From: Verrucomicrobiota bacterium
Lineage (GTDB): Bacteria > Verrucomicrobiota > Verrucomicrobiia > Opitutales > Opitutaceae
DNA: 30,328 nt
Direction: 5' to 3'
NCBI GenBank assembly: GCA_023433275.1
Contig: JAEZDN010000127.1
Span: forward strand, 1-30,328
Part shown: positions 16,332 through 24,940 of the stretch, piece by piece
Position numbering within the stretch: position 1 is the stretch's first letter
Layout: each line of letters opens with the position of its first letter
Position numbers and translations under genes: made by a program
The notes under the pieces: model-generated
What the model saw: only the letters and a program-made list of their open reading frames with translations
Databases searched by the model: none
What the model was told of the DNA's origin: nothing

Positions 16332-17999
16332 ATGAAATTATCTGCCCAACATCTCAAACGCTATGGGGCCATCGGCCGGCTGCTGTGGAAGTACCGGTCC
16401 AACCTCGCCAAGCAGCGCAATGACACGGAGGGGCTGAGTCCCGAGGACCTCGAGGAGGCGGGGAACGGGCCTGATCCCGAGGAATTGGCCCGCGACCTGG
16501 AGGCCATGGGTCCCACGTACGTGAAGTTCGGCCAGGTGCTGGCCGGGCGGCCCGACCTCCTGCCGGAGAGTTACATCGCGGCCCTGGCGCGGCTGCAGGA
16601 CAGCGTGAAACCGTTTTCCGGCGCCGAGGCGATGGCGATCGTCGAGGAGGAGCTCCAGGTGCGGATTTCGAAGGCGTTCAGCCGTTTCGACCCCGAGCCG
16701 GTGGCGGCGGCCTCGCTGGGCCAGGTGCATTACGCGGAGTTGCGCGATGGAAAGAAGGTGGTGGTCAAGGTGCAGCGCCCGAACGTGCGCGACCAGGTGC
16801 TCAAGGATTTCGAAGCACTCGGCGGCCTCGCCGCCATCCTCGATGCGCGCACGCCCGCGGGCCAGCGGCACCAAATCCGCGACGTGGTGGAGGAATTCAG
16901 GAGCGCGCTCACGCGGGAGCTGAATTACGAGCTCGAGGCGCAGAACCTCGTGACGCTCGGGCGCAACCTCGCGGAGTTTCCGAACCTCGTCGTGCCGCAG
17001 CCGATCCGGGACTATTGCACGCGCAGCGTCCTCACCATGGATTACGTGGACGGCGCGAAGATCACCGCCCTCAGCCCGGTGGTGCGCCAGGACCTGGAGA
17101 GCCGCACGCTGATCGAGGAGTTGTTCAAGGCGTATCTCAAGCAGGTCCTCGTCGACGGCCTGTTTCATGCCGACCCGCACCCGGGAAACATCTTCATCAC
17201 CCAGGACAACCGCATTGCGCTGATCGACCTGGGCATGGTGGGGCACACCACGCCCTCCATGCAGGAGCACCTCCTGAAGCTCCTGCTCGCCGTGAGCGAG
17301 GGCAATGGCGACGAAGCGTCGGAGGTGGTGATCCGCATCAGCGAGAAGATGGACGACTTCGACCAGCCGGAGTTCCGGCGCCAGGTGACGCGCCTGGTGG
17401 CGGCCAAGCGCGACCAGGGCCTCGAGCAAATGAACGTGGGCCGATCGTTGTTCGACGTCAGCAGCCGGGCGCGCGCGAGCGGGCTCATGGTGCCCAGCGA
17501 GCTGACGCTCCTGGGGAAGACGCTGCTGCAGCTCGACGAGATCGGGCGCCTGCTGGACCCGACGTTCAATCCCACGGAGGCGATCCGCCGTCACGTCTCG
17601 GAGCTCCTGTCGCGGCGCGTGCAGAAGGACCTGACGCGCGGCAATATCTTCAGCTCGATCCTCGAGACCAAGGATTTCGTCCAGGCGCTGCCGGGCCGCG
17701 TGAACCGCATCCTGGATGCGGTCACGAACTCCGAGCTCGAGGTGAAGGTGAAGGCAGTCGACGCCAAGGTTGTGCTCGATGGCATGCAGAAGATCGCCAA
17801 CCGCATCACGGCGGGACTGGTGCTGGCCGCGCTGATCGTCGGGGCCTCGCTGCTCATGCGCGTGCATACGCGTTTCCAGCTCTTCGGCTACCCCGGACTC
17901 GCCATCCTTTGTTTCATCGCGGCGGCCGGCGGCGCGTTCTGGCTGGTAGTGAATATTTTTGTCCAAGACTACAAGAGCCAGCGGAAGATCCCGCGATGA
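16332..17999 (+). CDS. UbiB/ABC1-family atypical kinase
   Basis: 555 residues, the usual length for bacterial UbiB (ABC1/COQ8) proteins, which support quinone biosynthesis and have ATPase activity. Family marks are KFGQVLAGRPDLLP (KxGQ at 65-68), the Ala-rich loop VAAASLGQVH (about 124-133), VVVKVQRP with Lys146, RELNYELEAQN (195-205), HADPHPGN (279-286) and IDLGMVG (298-304, in place of DFG). Two C-terminal membrane helices (about 496-515 and 520-545) anchor it in the inner membrane. ATG 16332 is used because an upstream in-frame ATG (16233) adds a Cys/Gly-rich stretch not seen in the family. No other quinone genes lie nearby. Confidence 0.94.
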   Translation: MKLSAQHLKRYGAIGRLLWKYRSNLAKQRNDTEGLSPEDLEEAGNGPDPEELARDLEAMGPTYVKFGQVLAGRPDLLPESYIAALARLQDSVKPFSGAEAMAIVEEELQVRISKAFSRFDPEPVAAASLGQVHYAELRDGKKVVVKVQRPNVRDQVLKDFEALGGLAAILDARTPAGQRHQIRDVVEEFRSALTRELNYELEAQNLVTLGRNLAEFPNLVVPQPIRDYCTRSVLTMDYVDGAKITALSPVVRQDLESRTLIEELFKAYLKQVLVDGLFHADPHPGNIFITQDNRIALIDLGMVGHTTPSMQEHLLKLLLAVSEGNGDEASEVVIRISEKMDDFDQPEFRRQVTRLVAAKRDQGLEQMNVGRSLFDVSSRARASGLMVPSELTLLGKTLLQLDEIGRLLDPTFNPTEAIRRHVSELLSRRVQKDLTRGNIFSSILETKDFVQALPGRVNRILDAVTNSELEVKVKAVDAKVVLDGMQKIANRITAGLVLAALIVGASLLMRVHTRFQLFGYPGLAILCFIAAAGGAFWLVVNIFVQDYKSQRKIPR

Positions 18000-18080
18000 C
18001 GAAACCGGTGGCGCGAGCACGGGAGTCCGATGGCGGCCGGGCAAACGGACGAAATCGCCGCGCGAGCAACTCTCCTTTCC

Positions 18081-19283
18081 ATGGATCTTCTTTCCGGCAC
18101 TCCGTTCTGGCCCGTCAGGAACGGGTTGATCGCCACCTATCCGCCCCTCGAGCATTCGACGGAGTGTGACGTGGCGATCATCGGCGGGGGGATCACCGGC
18201 GCGTGTGTCGCCCACGAACTGGCGCTCGCCGGGCATGCGGTGGTGGTGCTGGACCGGCGCGACATCGGCGCCGGCAGCACGGCGGGGAGCACCGGGTTGC
18301 TGATGTATGAGCTGGACACATCGCTCCGCGAATTGGCGGCCCGGATCGGCGAGAGGGAGGCGGTGCGATGCTATCGCGTGGTGGCGGAGGGGTTGGAGCG
18401 AATTGGCCACTGGGAGGAAGTATTGCCCGTGGCCTGCGGTTTTCGGCGGCGGGAAGCGCTGTATGGCGCATCGACGGCCCGCGATGCGGCGGAATTGAAG
18501 GCGGAATACGAGTTGCGCGCTCGTCACGGCTTCGCCGTGCAGTACTGGGACCGGGCGCGAGTCCAGGCCTCCAGCACGTTGCCGTTCAAGGCGGCGATCG
18601 TGTCGGCCCCGGCGGCCGAGGTGGATCCCCACGCACTCACGCACGGGCTGTTGAAACTCGCCGTCCAGCGGGGGGCGCGCGTGTTCGACCGGACGACGGT
18701 CCATCGCTACAGGGCGACCCGGCATGGCGTGGCGTTGCACACGGATCGGGGCGTCCAGGTGCGCGCGCGGCGGGTGGTGATCGCGTCGGGGTACGAGGCG
18801 ATGACGTTCATGAGCCTGCCGGGCGTGCGATTGCGCAGCACTTATGCGTTCATCAGCGAACCGTTGGCTGACTTCCCGGGCTGGCCGGACTGGCGGCTGA
18901 TATGGGAGACGGCCCGGCCGTACGGTTATGCGCGCATCACGGCGGACCGGCGGATCGTCTTCGGCGGCGCGGACGAGCCTTTCAACCGGCCGACGGTGCG
19001 GGATGGCATGCTGCCGCGGAAAGTTCGCCTTTTACTGAGGCGCTTTCGGCAGTGGTTTCCGCAGATCCGCATTGAACCGGCGTACGCCTGGGCGGGAACG
19101 TTCGCCGAGACGAAGGATGGATTGCCCTACATTGGACCGCACCGGTCCTTCCCCCGGGCGTTTTTCGCGCTCGGTTATGGCGGGAACGGCATCACCTTTG
19201 CCGCCGTGGCCGCGCGTCTCATGCGGGATTTTTGCGCCGGAAGGCCAAACGCCGACGCCGCTTTGTTCCGCTTGGAGCGTTGA
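18081..19283 (+). CDS. FAD-dependent oxidoreductase of the DAO family
   Basis: 400 residues from ATG 18081 (an in-frame ATG at 18030 adds 17 poorly conserved residues). The N-terminus has TPFWP, a spacer, then DVAIIGGGITGACVAHEL (30-47), the Rossmann motif that binds the FAD ADP part, ending with VVVLDRRDIGAGSTAGSTG. The C-terminal part has GLPYIGPH and FFALGYGGNGITFA, the second flavin-contact region of the DAO (glycine/D-amino-acid oxidase) family. Substrate is unknown; such proteins deaminate or demethylate amines and amino acids. It follows the UbiB gene by 81 bases. Its last 65 bases overlap the end of the convergent YihY gene. Confidence 0.9.
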   Translation: MDLLSGTPFWPVRNGLIATYPPLEHSTECDVAIIGGGITGACVAHELALAGHAVVVLDRRDIGAGSTAGSTGLLMYELDTSLRELAARIGEREAVRCYRVVAEGLERIGHWEEVLPVACGFRRREALYGASTARDAAELKAEYELRARHGFAVQYWDRARVQASSTLPFKAAIVSAPAAEVDPHALTHGLLKLAVQRGARVFDRTTVHRYRATRHGVALHTDRGVQVRARRVVIASGYEAMTFMSLPGVRLRSTYAFISEPLADFPGWPDWRLIWETARPYGYARITADRRIVFGGADEPFNRPTVRDGMLPRKVRLLLRRFRQWFPQIRIEPAYAWAGTFAETKDGLPYIGPHRSFPRAFFALGYGGNGITFAAVAARLMRDFCAGRPNADAALFRLER

Positions 19284-20241
19284 GGACGCTCGGAGGCGGA
19301 ACGTGGGCCAGGCGCACGCGCTCGAGCGGTTCGTCGAGGGTGGAAAAATCGCGCCCCCCGCGGCTCAAGGTGGTCACACGCGTGAACTCGGCCCCGAGGA
19401 ACACGATCTGCGCGGCGTAATAGCACCAGAGCAGCAGGGCCACAAGGGAGCCGGCGGCGCCGTACGCGGAGGTGAGGCGGGCGTGGGACAGATAAAGGCC
19501 AAGGGCGAGCTTGCCGACCGTGAAGAGCGCGGCGGTCACCACGGCACCGAGCCAGACATGCCGCCAGGGCACCTTGGTGTCGGGCAGCATCTTGAAAAGA
19601 AGAGCGAACAGCACCGTGATCACCGCGAACGAGAGGAAGCTGTTGCTCAGCTCATAGTAGAGGACGGGCAACCCGAGTTCGTCCATCGTACGGTCGGCAA
19701 ACCAACTCAGACCAGCGCTCAGGATGAGCGATACGAGCAGGAGAAAGCCGGTCGCGAGGACGACCGCCATGGAGGTGAGGCGGTGGCGGACCAGGGCCCA
19801 CAGGCCCAACCGGGGTGGGCGGGCGCGCCAGATGGAGTTGAGGGCGTCCTGTAGGTGTCGAAACACCCCGAACGCGCCGAACAGGAAGGTGAGGCCACCG
19901 ATGACGGTGGCGCTGATGCCCTCGGGGCGGGCCAGCGGGTTTTCGATGGATGCCACCGCCTCGGCGGCAGGGCCGCCGATCACATGCCGGATCTCATGCA
20001 CGACCGTTTCCCGCGCCACGCTTTCGTCGAGAAACATGCCGGCGATCGCCACGCAAAGGACCATCAAGGGCGCGACCGCGATGGTAGTATAGAATGCCAG
20101 GGCGGCGCCCAACCGGGTGACGTCGTCCTCGACGAAGGCGATGGCGGTTCGTTGCAGGATGCGCGCGACGCGCAGCCCCATGTTGAGCGGTGCGGCGACG
20201 GGCCCGGGGATTCCGGCAAGAACGTGGCGGGATTCGGCCAT
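19219..20241 (-). CDS. YihY/BrkB-family inner-membrane protein
   Basis: 340 residues from ATG at 20241. About six membrane helices are visible, for example in GAALAFYTTIAVAPLMVLCVAIAG, VIGGLTFLFGAFGVF, SMAVVLATGFLLLVSLILSAG, FAVITVLFALLFKMLPD and GSLVALLLWCYYAAQIVFLGAEF. The family marks are FYTTIAVAPLM, the motif PDTKVPWRHVWLGA, and YGAAGSLVALLLWCYYAAQI near the end. The C-terminus is Arg/Lys-rich and cytoplasmic. The family was once called ribonuclease BN in error; the real function is unknown, possibly transport. A longer in-frame start upstream adds low-complexity Pro/Arg residues and is not used. It converges with the FAD oxidoreductase gene. Confidence 0.9.
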   Translation of the reverse strand: MAESRHVLAGIPGPVAAPLNMGLRVARILQRTAIAFVEDDVTRLGAALAFYTTIAVAPLMVLCVAIAGMFLDESVARETVVHEIRHVIGGPAAEAVASIENPLARPEGISATVIGGLTFLFGAFGVFRHLQDALNSIWRARPPRLGLWALVRHRLTSMAVVLATGFLLLVSLILSAGLSWFADRTMDELGLPVLYYELSNSFLSFAVITVLFALLFKMLPDTKVPWRHVWLGAVVTAALFTVGKLALGLYLSHARLTSAYGAAGSLVALLLWCYYAAQIVFLGAEFTRVTTLSRGGRDFSTLDEPLERVRLAHVPPPSVLNAPSGTKRRRRLAFRRKNPA

Positions 20242-20506
20242 GGGTCTTTGGAAGGCGGACGAGGGAAGGGAAAGAGGGGTTCCCGCTGTCAACTTGCGAC
20301 CCGATGCCAGGCGCGGGAGGCTGACAGGGGGAACGCGCGGGCCTCGGCGGGTTCCGGCGAGGCCGGTTCCGGACCAGCGTCCTGAGGTCAACCCGCCCCA
20401 GTTTCCCGCATCGACACGGCGCGGAAGAGTTGGAGCCGGCGGCGCCGCAAATGCGCCGCCAGAAATCCCGGTTATCCGACCCGGGGCCGGGAACCGTCGG
20501 GGCGGG

Positions 20507-20902
20507 TCATTGGTCCGCGCGATCCTGCCGGTGCTCGCGTTGTCGGGCGGCGAGCATCTGATCGTGTTGAGCCTCCTCGACCCCCTCGGTGGCGAGGCGT
20601 TCGACATCCGCGCCGTCGTTGTCGCCCTCCATATTGGGCACGTGGCGGCCCGAGATCGACAGGGGTTCGCTGGGATCGCGACTCAGCGCGCCGCGGGAGT
20701 CCCCGTCCGTATCGCTGGTCTCGGGCAGGAGTTCGCCCTGGAGTTCGGCCCAGGCCTCGGCGCGGTCCTCCTCGGAGGCGTGGCCATCGGGCCGGCCGCG
20801 GATCAAAGCGATTTCCCGGGCGCGTTTCTCGACGGTTTCGTCCGTGAGTTCGCCGGCGCCGCGGCCGTGGATGATGATTTTTCTCTGGGGGATCTGGTTC
20901 AT
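20507..20902 (-). CDS. DUF2934-domain protein
   Basis: 131 residues. Residues about 26-57 (EKRAREIALIRGRPDG to AEAWAELQGEL) match the short DUF2934 helical domain. The rest is acidic and polar and probably disordered, and the last 25 residues are rich in Gln, Arg and Asp. Soluble; function unknown. Its ATG overlaps the stop of the upstream nitroreductase gene by four bases, so the two form an operon. DUF2934 proteins often sit with stress genes. Confidence 0.8.
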   Translation of the reverse strand: MNQIPQRKIIIHGRGAGELTDETVEKRAREIALIRGRPDGHASEEDRAEAWAELQGELLPETSDTDGDSRGALSRDPSEPLSISGRHVPNMEGDNDGADVERLATEGVEEAQHDQMLAARQREHRQDRADQ

Positions 20903-21573
20903 GGAGCGAGGGGGTTGAGGTGGATGGGTTCGCCGAACCGGTCGACAAAGGCGATGTCGCCGATGCCGAGCCGGCCGGGATGGACGGGTTCGTTGCCGAT
21001 GCCGCGGCCGACGGCGAGAAGCGCGACCACGGCGGCGTTGTCAGGGAGGGCCACGACCTTGCGCACGGCGCCGGCATCGAAGCCTTCCATCGGCGCGGTG
21101 TCCCAGCCCTGGGCCTCGAAGGCGAGCATGAGGTAGGTGAATGCGATCATCACCTGACGATTGAGCCAGGTGTCGCGGGGTAGGGTGTTGATGAAGGCAA
21201 CGGCGTTCTGCCGGATTTTCGTGGTGTCGGCCATGGTGCGGCCGGAGTGGCGGGCACGCGTCTGCAGGATTTCATCGATTCGGTCCTGCCACGCGTCGTG
21301 CTCGGCCCAGGCGATGATGACGAGGGGCGCCTCGGTGATCTTTTCCTGGTTGAAAGCTGCCTGCCGGAGTCGCTCGCGAACGGCGGGGTCGCGCACCAAA
21401 ATAAACCGCCACGGCTGTATATTGTATCCGGACGGCGCCTCGGCCGCGGTCTTCAGGGCGGCTTCAATGACCTCCCATGGCACTTCGTCGGGTCCGAAAT
21501 GGGGCGTGGCCCGGCGCTGGCGCACGAGTTCTTCAAAGACCGCCGCGGTGTGGGGCTGCGTGAGGTGGGCCAT
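20899..21573 (-). CDS. Nitroreductase-family FMN oxidoreductase
   Basis: 224 residues with the nitroreductase fold signature: a start like VFEELVRQRRATPHF with paired Arg that contacts FMN phosphate, AAEAPSGYNIQPWRFILV (about 42-59), and near the end VVALLAVGRGIGN followed by DRFGEPIHL. Such enzymes reduce nitro groups, quinones or other electrophiles with NAD(P)H, as homodimers in the cytoplasm. The true substrate is not evident. It leads a two-gene operon with the DUF2934 protein. The leader CTTCCTCCGCTTCGCCC has no purine-rich ribosome site. Confidence 0.92.
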   Translation of the reverse strand: MAHLTQPHTAAVFEELVRQRRATPHFGPDEVPWEVIEAALKTAAEAPSGYNIQPWRFILVRDPAVRERLRQAAFNQEKITEAPLVIIAWAEHDAWQDRIDEILQTRARHSGRTMADTTKIRQNAVAFINTLPRDTWLNRQVMIAFTYLMLAFEAQGWDTAPMEGFDAGAVRKVVALPDNAAVVALLAVGRGIGNEPVHPGRLGIGDIAFVDRFGEPIHLNPLAP

Positions 21574-21680
21574 GGGCGAAGCGGAGGAAGTTAAGTGAAG
21601 TGAACGGGTGAAACGGCCGTGGAACGGCGGCGCGTACGCGAGCCCGGCTGGAGGGGGCGGGTCCCCGGAAATGGGCGGTG

Positions 21681-21715
21681 GCCCAATGGTCGTGATTAGT
21701 CGACGGCCATTGGGC
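21681..21715. repeat. Inverted repeat after the BON lipoprotein gene
   Basis: GCCCAATGG (21681-21689) and CCATTGGGC (21707-21715) are perfect inverted copies around a 17-base loop. It lies between the end of the BON gene and the start of the nitroreductase gene. No T run follows on the minus strand, so it may be a processing hairpin or weak terminator. Confidence 0.4.
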
Positions 21716-21733
21716 GACCGGAAGCAGAGCCGA

Positions 21734-22069
21734 TCAGCGATTGATGTTCTGATTGGTCTTGAGCTGGATGTTGTTGGTCACGTCGCGCACGCCATTGGTG
21801 CTGCGAGCGACCTGTTCGGCGCGCGCCTTCTGTTCGGCGCTGTCGACGAAGCCGCTCAGCTGCACGACGCCGCGGAAGGTTTCGACCTGGACGTCCATGG
21901 CCTTGACGTTGTCGTCGGAGACGAAGGCGGACTTCACCTTGGCGGTGATGGCCGTGTCATCGATGTATTCGCCAGTGCTCTGGCGGGTGGCGGTTGAACT
22001 GCAGGCGGAGGTGAAGGCAATACCGCCCAGCAGGAGAAGGGAGAGCAGACAGGAGGTGAGTTTTTTCAT
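21734..22069 (-). CDS. BON-domain lipoprotein, OsmY-like
   Basis: 111 residues: a lipoprotein signal with a hydrophobic core LLSLLLLGGIAF and Cys23 in FTSACSS, a short Ser/Thr linker, and one BON domain (about 37-106) with DDTAITAKVKSAF, VQVETFRGVVQLSGFV and VRDVTNNIQL. BON domains bind phospholipid; single-domain proteins of this type are periplasmic and often induced by osmotic or envelope stress. It has its own sigma-70-like promoter at 22114-22142. Divergent from the kinase gene at 22426. Confidence 0.92.
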   Translation of the reverse strand: MKKLTSCLLSLLLLGGIAFTSACSSTATRQSTGEYIDDTAITAKVKSAFVSDDNVKAMDVQVETFRGVVQLSGFVDSAEQKARAEQVARSTNGVRDVTNNIQLKTNQNINR

Positions 22070-22113
22070 ATGAGATATGGCTTCGGGCGGTTGATCCGCC
22101 TCCAGCCTGCGTC

Positions 22114-22142
22114 AGTTTATCCTCGGGCGCGCGCTCCCACAA
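22114..22142 (-). promoter_or_regulatory. Sigma-70-like promoter of the BON lipoprotein gene
   Basis: On the minus strand TTGTGG (22142-22137) and TAAACT (22119-22114) are separated by 17 bases. The layout differs from the CACCCACT module, showing that ordinary promoters exist here too. Confidence 0.5.
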
Positions 22143-22264
22143 TCGTGCGAGACTCCGGCATCGGCATCGGGTTAACTCCCGGCCCATGGCGTGATTCACC
22201 CCGGTTTGGCGCGGTTGCAACCCGCCCCCGCGACGAATCGAACAGGGTCTTTCGGCCCGGAACT

Positions 22265-22302
22265 GGGGTTAATTCCGGCGCGCGACATTGGAATTAATCC
22301 CC
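22265..22302. promoter_or_regulatory. Paired TTAATTCC operator upstream of the second kinase
   Basis: TTAATTCC (22269-22276) and GGAATTAA (22290-22297) are perfect inverted copies 21 bases apart centre to centre, two helical turns. Each is flanked by GGGG or CCCC on the outer side. A related GGGTTAACTCCC occurs at 22169-22180. Likely binding sites of a dimeric regulator. Confidence 0.45.
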
Positions 22303-22425
22303 TCTGGCCCAATCGTTAAAGAAAATGAATTTTTTTCAAAACGGCCGGCTCCGTTGTCGCGTTGGAGTGTCCATCGGATTGGGCGGAGATTCATTTCGGC
22401 AGCGTCGAGTTGATGCGGGGCCGCG

Positions 22426-24183
22426 ATGGACACCCCAAAAGATACCATGCGTGAGGCGAGAAAATCCCCGATTCGTGTACTTGTGGTCGAAGACCACGAG
22501 GAGGACTATCGTTTTCTGGCGCACGTGGCGCGCCACGTGCGCACGACGCGCTATGAACTCGAGTGGGCCTCGAGTTTTGAGGAGGGCCTCGCGGCCCTTC
22601 GACGCGGGGGCCATGACGTCGGCTTGTTCGACTACAATCTGGGGCAAGGCACGGGCATCGAGCTGCTGCAGGAGGCGCAGGCGATGGGATCCACCATGCC
22701 GATCCTGTTGTTGACGGGACATGAATCGCCGGAGGTCGACACGGCGGCCCAGGAGGCGGGCGCGGTGGATTTTCTGCCCAAGGGGCAGTTGAACGAAGTG
22801 CAGCTGGAGCGCGCGATCCGCTACGCGCTGCACCATGCCGCGATGCGGGAAAAGCTCCAGCGCAGCCAGCAACAGCTCGACCTGTTCATGCGCAGCGTGC
22901 CCTGCGCGGTGGCGATCCGGAACGAGGATGGCACGCTTCTCTTCGAAAACGAGCTGCACGCGAAGTTCTTTGGCGCACACCAGTGGTCGGGCTCGCGGAT
23001 GCTTCCCGCGCACGAGCCGCAGCCCCATGTGCAGGGCGGGCGGCACTGGCTGGTCAATGCGTTCGACATGGTTGGCTCGGACAAGCGCCGGCTCCACGGC
23101 TTCACCGCGCTCGATGTGAGCGAACGCGTGCGCGCCGAGAACGAGCACCGCAAAACGACGCAGCTGCTCGACAGCATCATGCAGAATCTGCCCGTGATCG
23201 TGGGCCGGGTCGATTCCACCGGCCGGATCGTCGAGGCGAGCGGGCGCGGGCTGGAGCACGCGGGCATGCAGCCCGACACGCTGCCGGGCCGCGTCTTTGG
23301 CGAACTGTTCCCCTCGGCGGCCGACGCGATTCGCGAGGCGACCTCGGGTGGATCGTCGAGCTTCACGCTGTCGGGCCGCAAGCGCGACGCCGAGTGGCAC
23401 GCGGAGTTCTTCATGATGTTCGACCAGGCCCAGGGGGAGGGGGCGACCTTCTTCGGGCGCGACGTGAGCGCCCGCCGCTGGCTGGAGCGCTGGCTCCTCA
23501 CCATCAGTGATGCGGAGCAGCAGCGCATCGGTGCGGACCTGCATGACGGCCTGGGCCAGCAACTGACGGGCCTGTCGTTCATGGCGACGGCGCTGCGCGA
23601 TCGGCTCGATAAGATTCATCCCAAGGAGGCCGAGCAGGCCGAGATCATCTCGCGGCTGGCGAACGAGGCGGTGGCGCAATCGCGCGCGCTCGCGCGCGGC
23701 CTCTGCCCGGTGCAGCTCGAGAATGCCGGGTTGCTGGTGGCGCTCGAGGAGCTGGCCGGCCAGGCCCAGACCCTGCACGGCGTGAAATGCCGCTTTGAGG
23801 TGAAGGGCGCGCCGCCGACCTGCGACCATCTGACTGCGCTTCACCTTTATCGCATCACGCAGGAAGCGATCCACAATGCCGTGCGACACGGACGGGCGCG
23901 GCATGTGCGGATCGCGCTTCTGTCCCGGCGCAACCAGCACCGGCTCGTCATCACCGACGACGGGACGGGCTTCGACACGTCGGCCCACGGGCAGGCGCCG
24001 GGCGGCGGGCTGCGGCTCATGAATTACCGGGCCACCATCATTGGCGGCGTGCTTTCCATCGACTCCCGGCCCGGCAACGGCACCCGCATCAATTGCCACT
24101 TCACAACCTTCGACAATTCCAATCATGAAACCACTCACACAGGAAAAACCCCCTCTGTCCAAAACCTCCAAGTCGCCGGCTAA
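22426..24183 (+). CDS. Sensor histidine kinase, REC-PAS-HisKA_3-HATPase
   Basis: 585 residues; ATG 22447 is an equally good start. The N-terminal receiver has VVEDHEED (20-27), Asp69 in LFDYNLG, Thr97 and Lys119. Two PAS-like regions follow, about 145-232 and 236-350 (NLPVIVGRVDSTGRIVEASG). The HisKA_3 box is EQQRIGADLHDGLGQQ with His373. The ATPase domain shows QEAIHNAVRHG (Asn484), DDGTGFD (511-517) and a Gly-rich GGGLRLMNYRA. No membrane helix. It resembles the kinase at 10197 but adds PAS domains. The frame extends 59 bases into the next gene beyond the catalytic domain. No receiver partner other than the next gene is near. Confidence 0.93.
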   Translation: MDTPKDTMREARKSPIRVLVVEDHEEDYRFLAHVARHVRTTRYELEWASSFEEGLAALRRGGHDVGLFDYNLGQGTGIELLQEAQAMGSTMPILLLTGHESPEVDTAAQEAGAVDFLPKGQLNEVQLERAIRYALHHAAMREKLQRSQQQLDLFMRSVPCAVAIRNEDGTLLFENELHAKFFGAHQWSGSRMLPAHEPQPHVQGGRHWLVNAFDMVGSDKRRLHGFTALDVSERVRAENEHRKTTQLLDSIMQNLPVIVGRVDSTGRIVEASGRGLEHAGMQPDTLPGRVFGELFPSAADAIREATSGGSSSFTLSGRKRDAEWHAEFFMMFDQAQGEGATFFGRDVSARRWLERWLLTISDAEQQRIGADLHDGLGQQLTGLSFMATALRDRLDKIHPKEAEQAEIISRLANEAVAQSRALARGLCPVQLENAGLLVALEELAGQAQTLHGVKCRFEVKGAPPTCDHLTALHLYRITQEAIHNAVRHGRARHVRIALLSRRNQHRLVITDDGTGFDTSAHGQAPGGGLRLMNYRATIIGGVLSIDSRPGNGTRINCHFTTFDNSNHETTHTGKTPSVQNLQVAG

Positions 24184-24838
24184 GCACCGCATCCTGCTCG
24201 TCGACGACCATCCGATCACGCGGCAGGGCGTGGCCGTGCTCATCAACCAAGAACACGACCTCGAGGTCGTGGGCGAGGCGGACAGCGCGCCGGCCGCCAT
24301 TGCGTTCCTGCAAAAGCAGCCCGCGGACCTGGCGATCATCGACATCACGTTGAAGACGACCAATGGCATCGAGTTGATGAAGCACATTCGCGTGCTCGCC
24401 CCCGACATGCCGGTGCTCGTCATGTCCATGCATGACGAGGGCATCTATGCCGAGCGCGCCATGCGCGCCGGTGCGCGGGGTTACATCATGAAGCAGGAGG
24501 CGAGCAACCGCGTGCTCACGGCCATCCGCACGGTCCTGGCGGGCGAATTGCACCTGAGCGACCGGATGAAGGAGCGCATGCTCCACCGCCTCGTGAACAA
24601 CCGGAAGGAGGAGGTGCGTTTCAGCATCGACACCCTGAGTGATCGCGAGATGGAGGTGTTCCAGCTCATCGGCGATGGTTACAGCACGCGCCAGGTAGCC
24701 TCGAAGCTGAACCTGAGTGTGAAGACGATCGATTCCTACCGCGAGCACCTGAAGCTCAAGCTCCAGCTCGAGTCCGGCAAGGATCTCGTGCGCTACGCCA
24801 TCCAGTGGATGAAGGGCGCGGCACCGTCGTCGCAGTGA
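24125..24838 (+). CDS. LuxR/FixJ-type response regulator of the second kinase pair
   Basis: 237 residues: a Lys/Pro-rich N-terminal tail (1-20), receiver with DD at 27-28, Asp73 in IIDITLK, Ser101 and Lys123 in YIMKQE, then a LuxR helix-turn-helix with LSDREMEVFQLIGDG and VKTIDSYREHLKLKL. ATG 24125 was chosen because the receiver begins soon after; earlier in-frame codons lie inside the kinase ATPase domain. It overlaps the kinase gene by 59 bases and is surely its partner. Close relative of the regulator at 11293. Confidence 0.93.
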   Translation: MKPLTQEKPPLSKTSKSPAKHRILLVDDHPITRQGVAVLINQEHDLEVVGEADSAPAAIAFLQKQPADLAIIDITLKTTNGIELMKHIRVLAPDMPVLVMSMHDEGIYAERAMRAGARGYIMKQEASNRVLTAIRTVLAGELHLSDRMKERMLHRLVNNRKEEVRFSIDTLSDREMEVFQLIGDGYSTRQVASKLNLSVKTIDSYREHLKLKLQLESGKDLVRYAIQWMKGAAPSSQ

Positions 24839-24940
24839 TGGGAAGGATGCGAGTGTCCAGAGGCGGATGGGGCTGATGCCTCGCGACCCGGAAACGGCGC
24901 TGAACGGAACTCACCCCTGGTGGGGCGAAACCGTCGCTAA

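Larger units (their letters stand above)
22070..22425. other. Divergent regulatory gap between the BON lipoprotein and kinase genes
   Basis: 356 bases without a gene. It holds the BON promoter (22114-22142), a GGCGG/CCGCC hairpin in the BON leader (22086-22100), the palindrome GTGATTCAC (22191-22199), three GTTAA(C/T)TCC-like sites (22169-22180, 22265-22276, 22290-22302) and an AT-rich stretch at 22310-22340. The kinase promoter is probably close to the last sites, but I cannot fix its boxes. Confidence 0.6.

Noticed and set aside
16338..18740. An 800-codon minus-strand frame opposite the UbiB and FAD oxidoreductase genes
   Set aside because: It spans two genes with strong motifs on the plus strand. 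Long antisense frames are common in GC-rich DNA.
22191..22199. GTGATTCAC palindrome as another copy of the shared promoter module
   Set aside because: The core differs from GGTSNNCACC and no TAnnnT box stands at the right distance downstream.
22336..24444. A 702-codon minus-strand frame opposite the second kinase
   Set aside because: No recognisable domain, and the plus strand has full REC, HisKA_3 and ATPase motifs.
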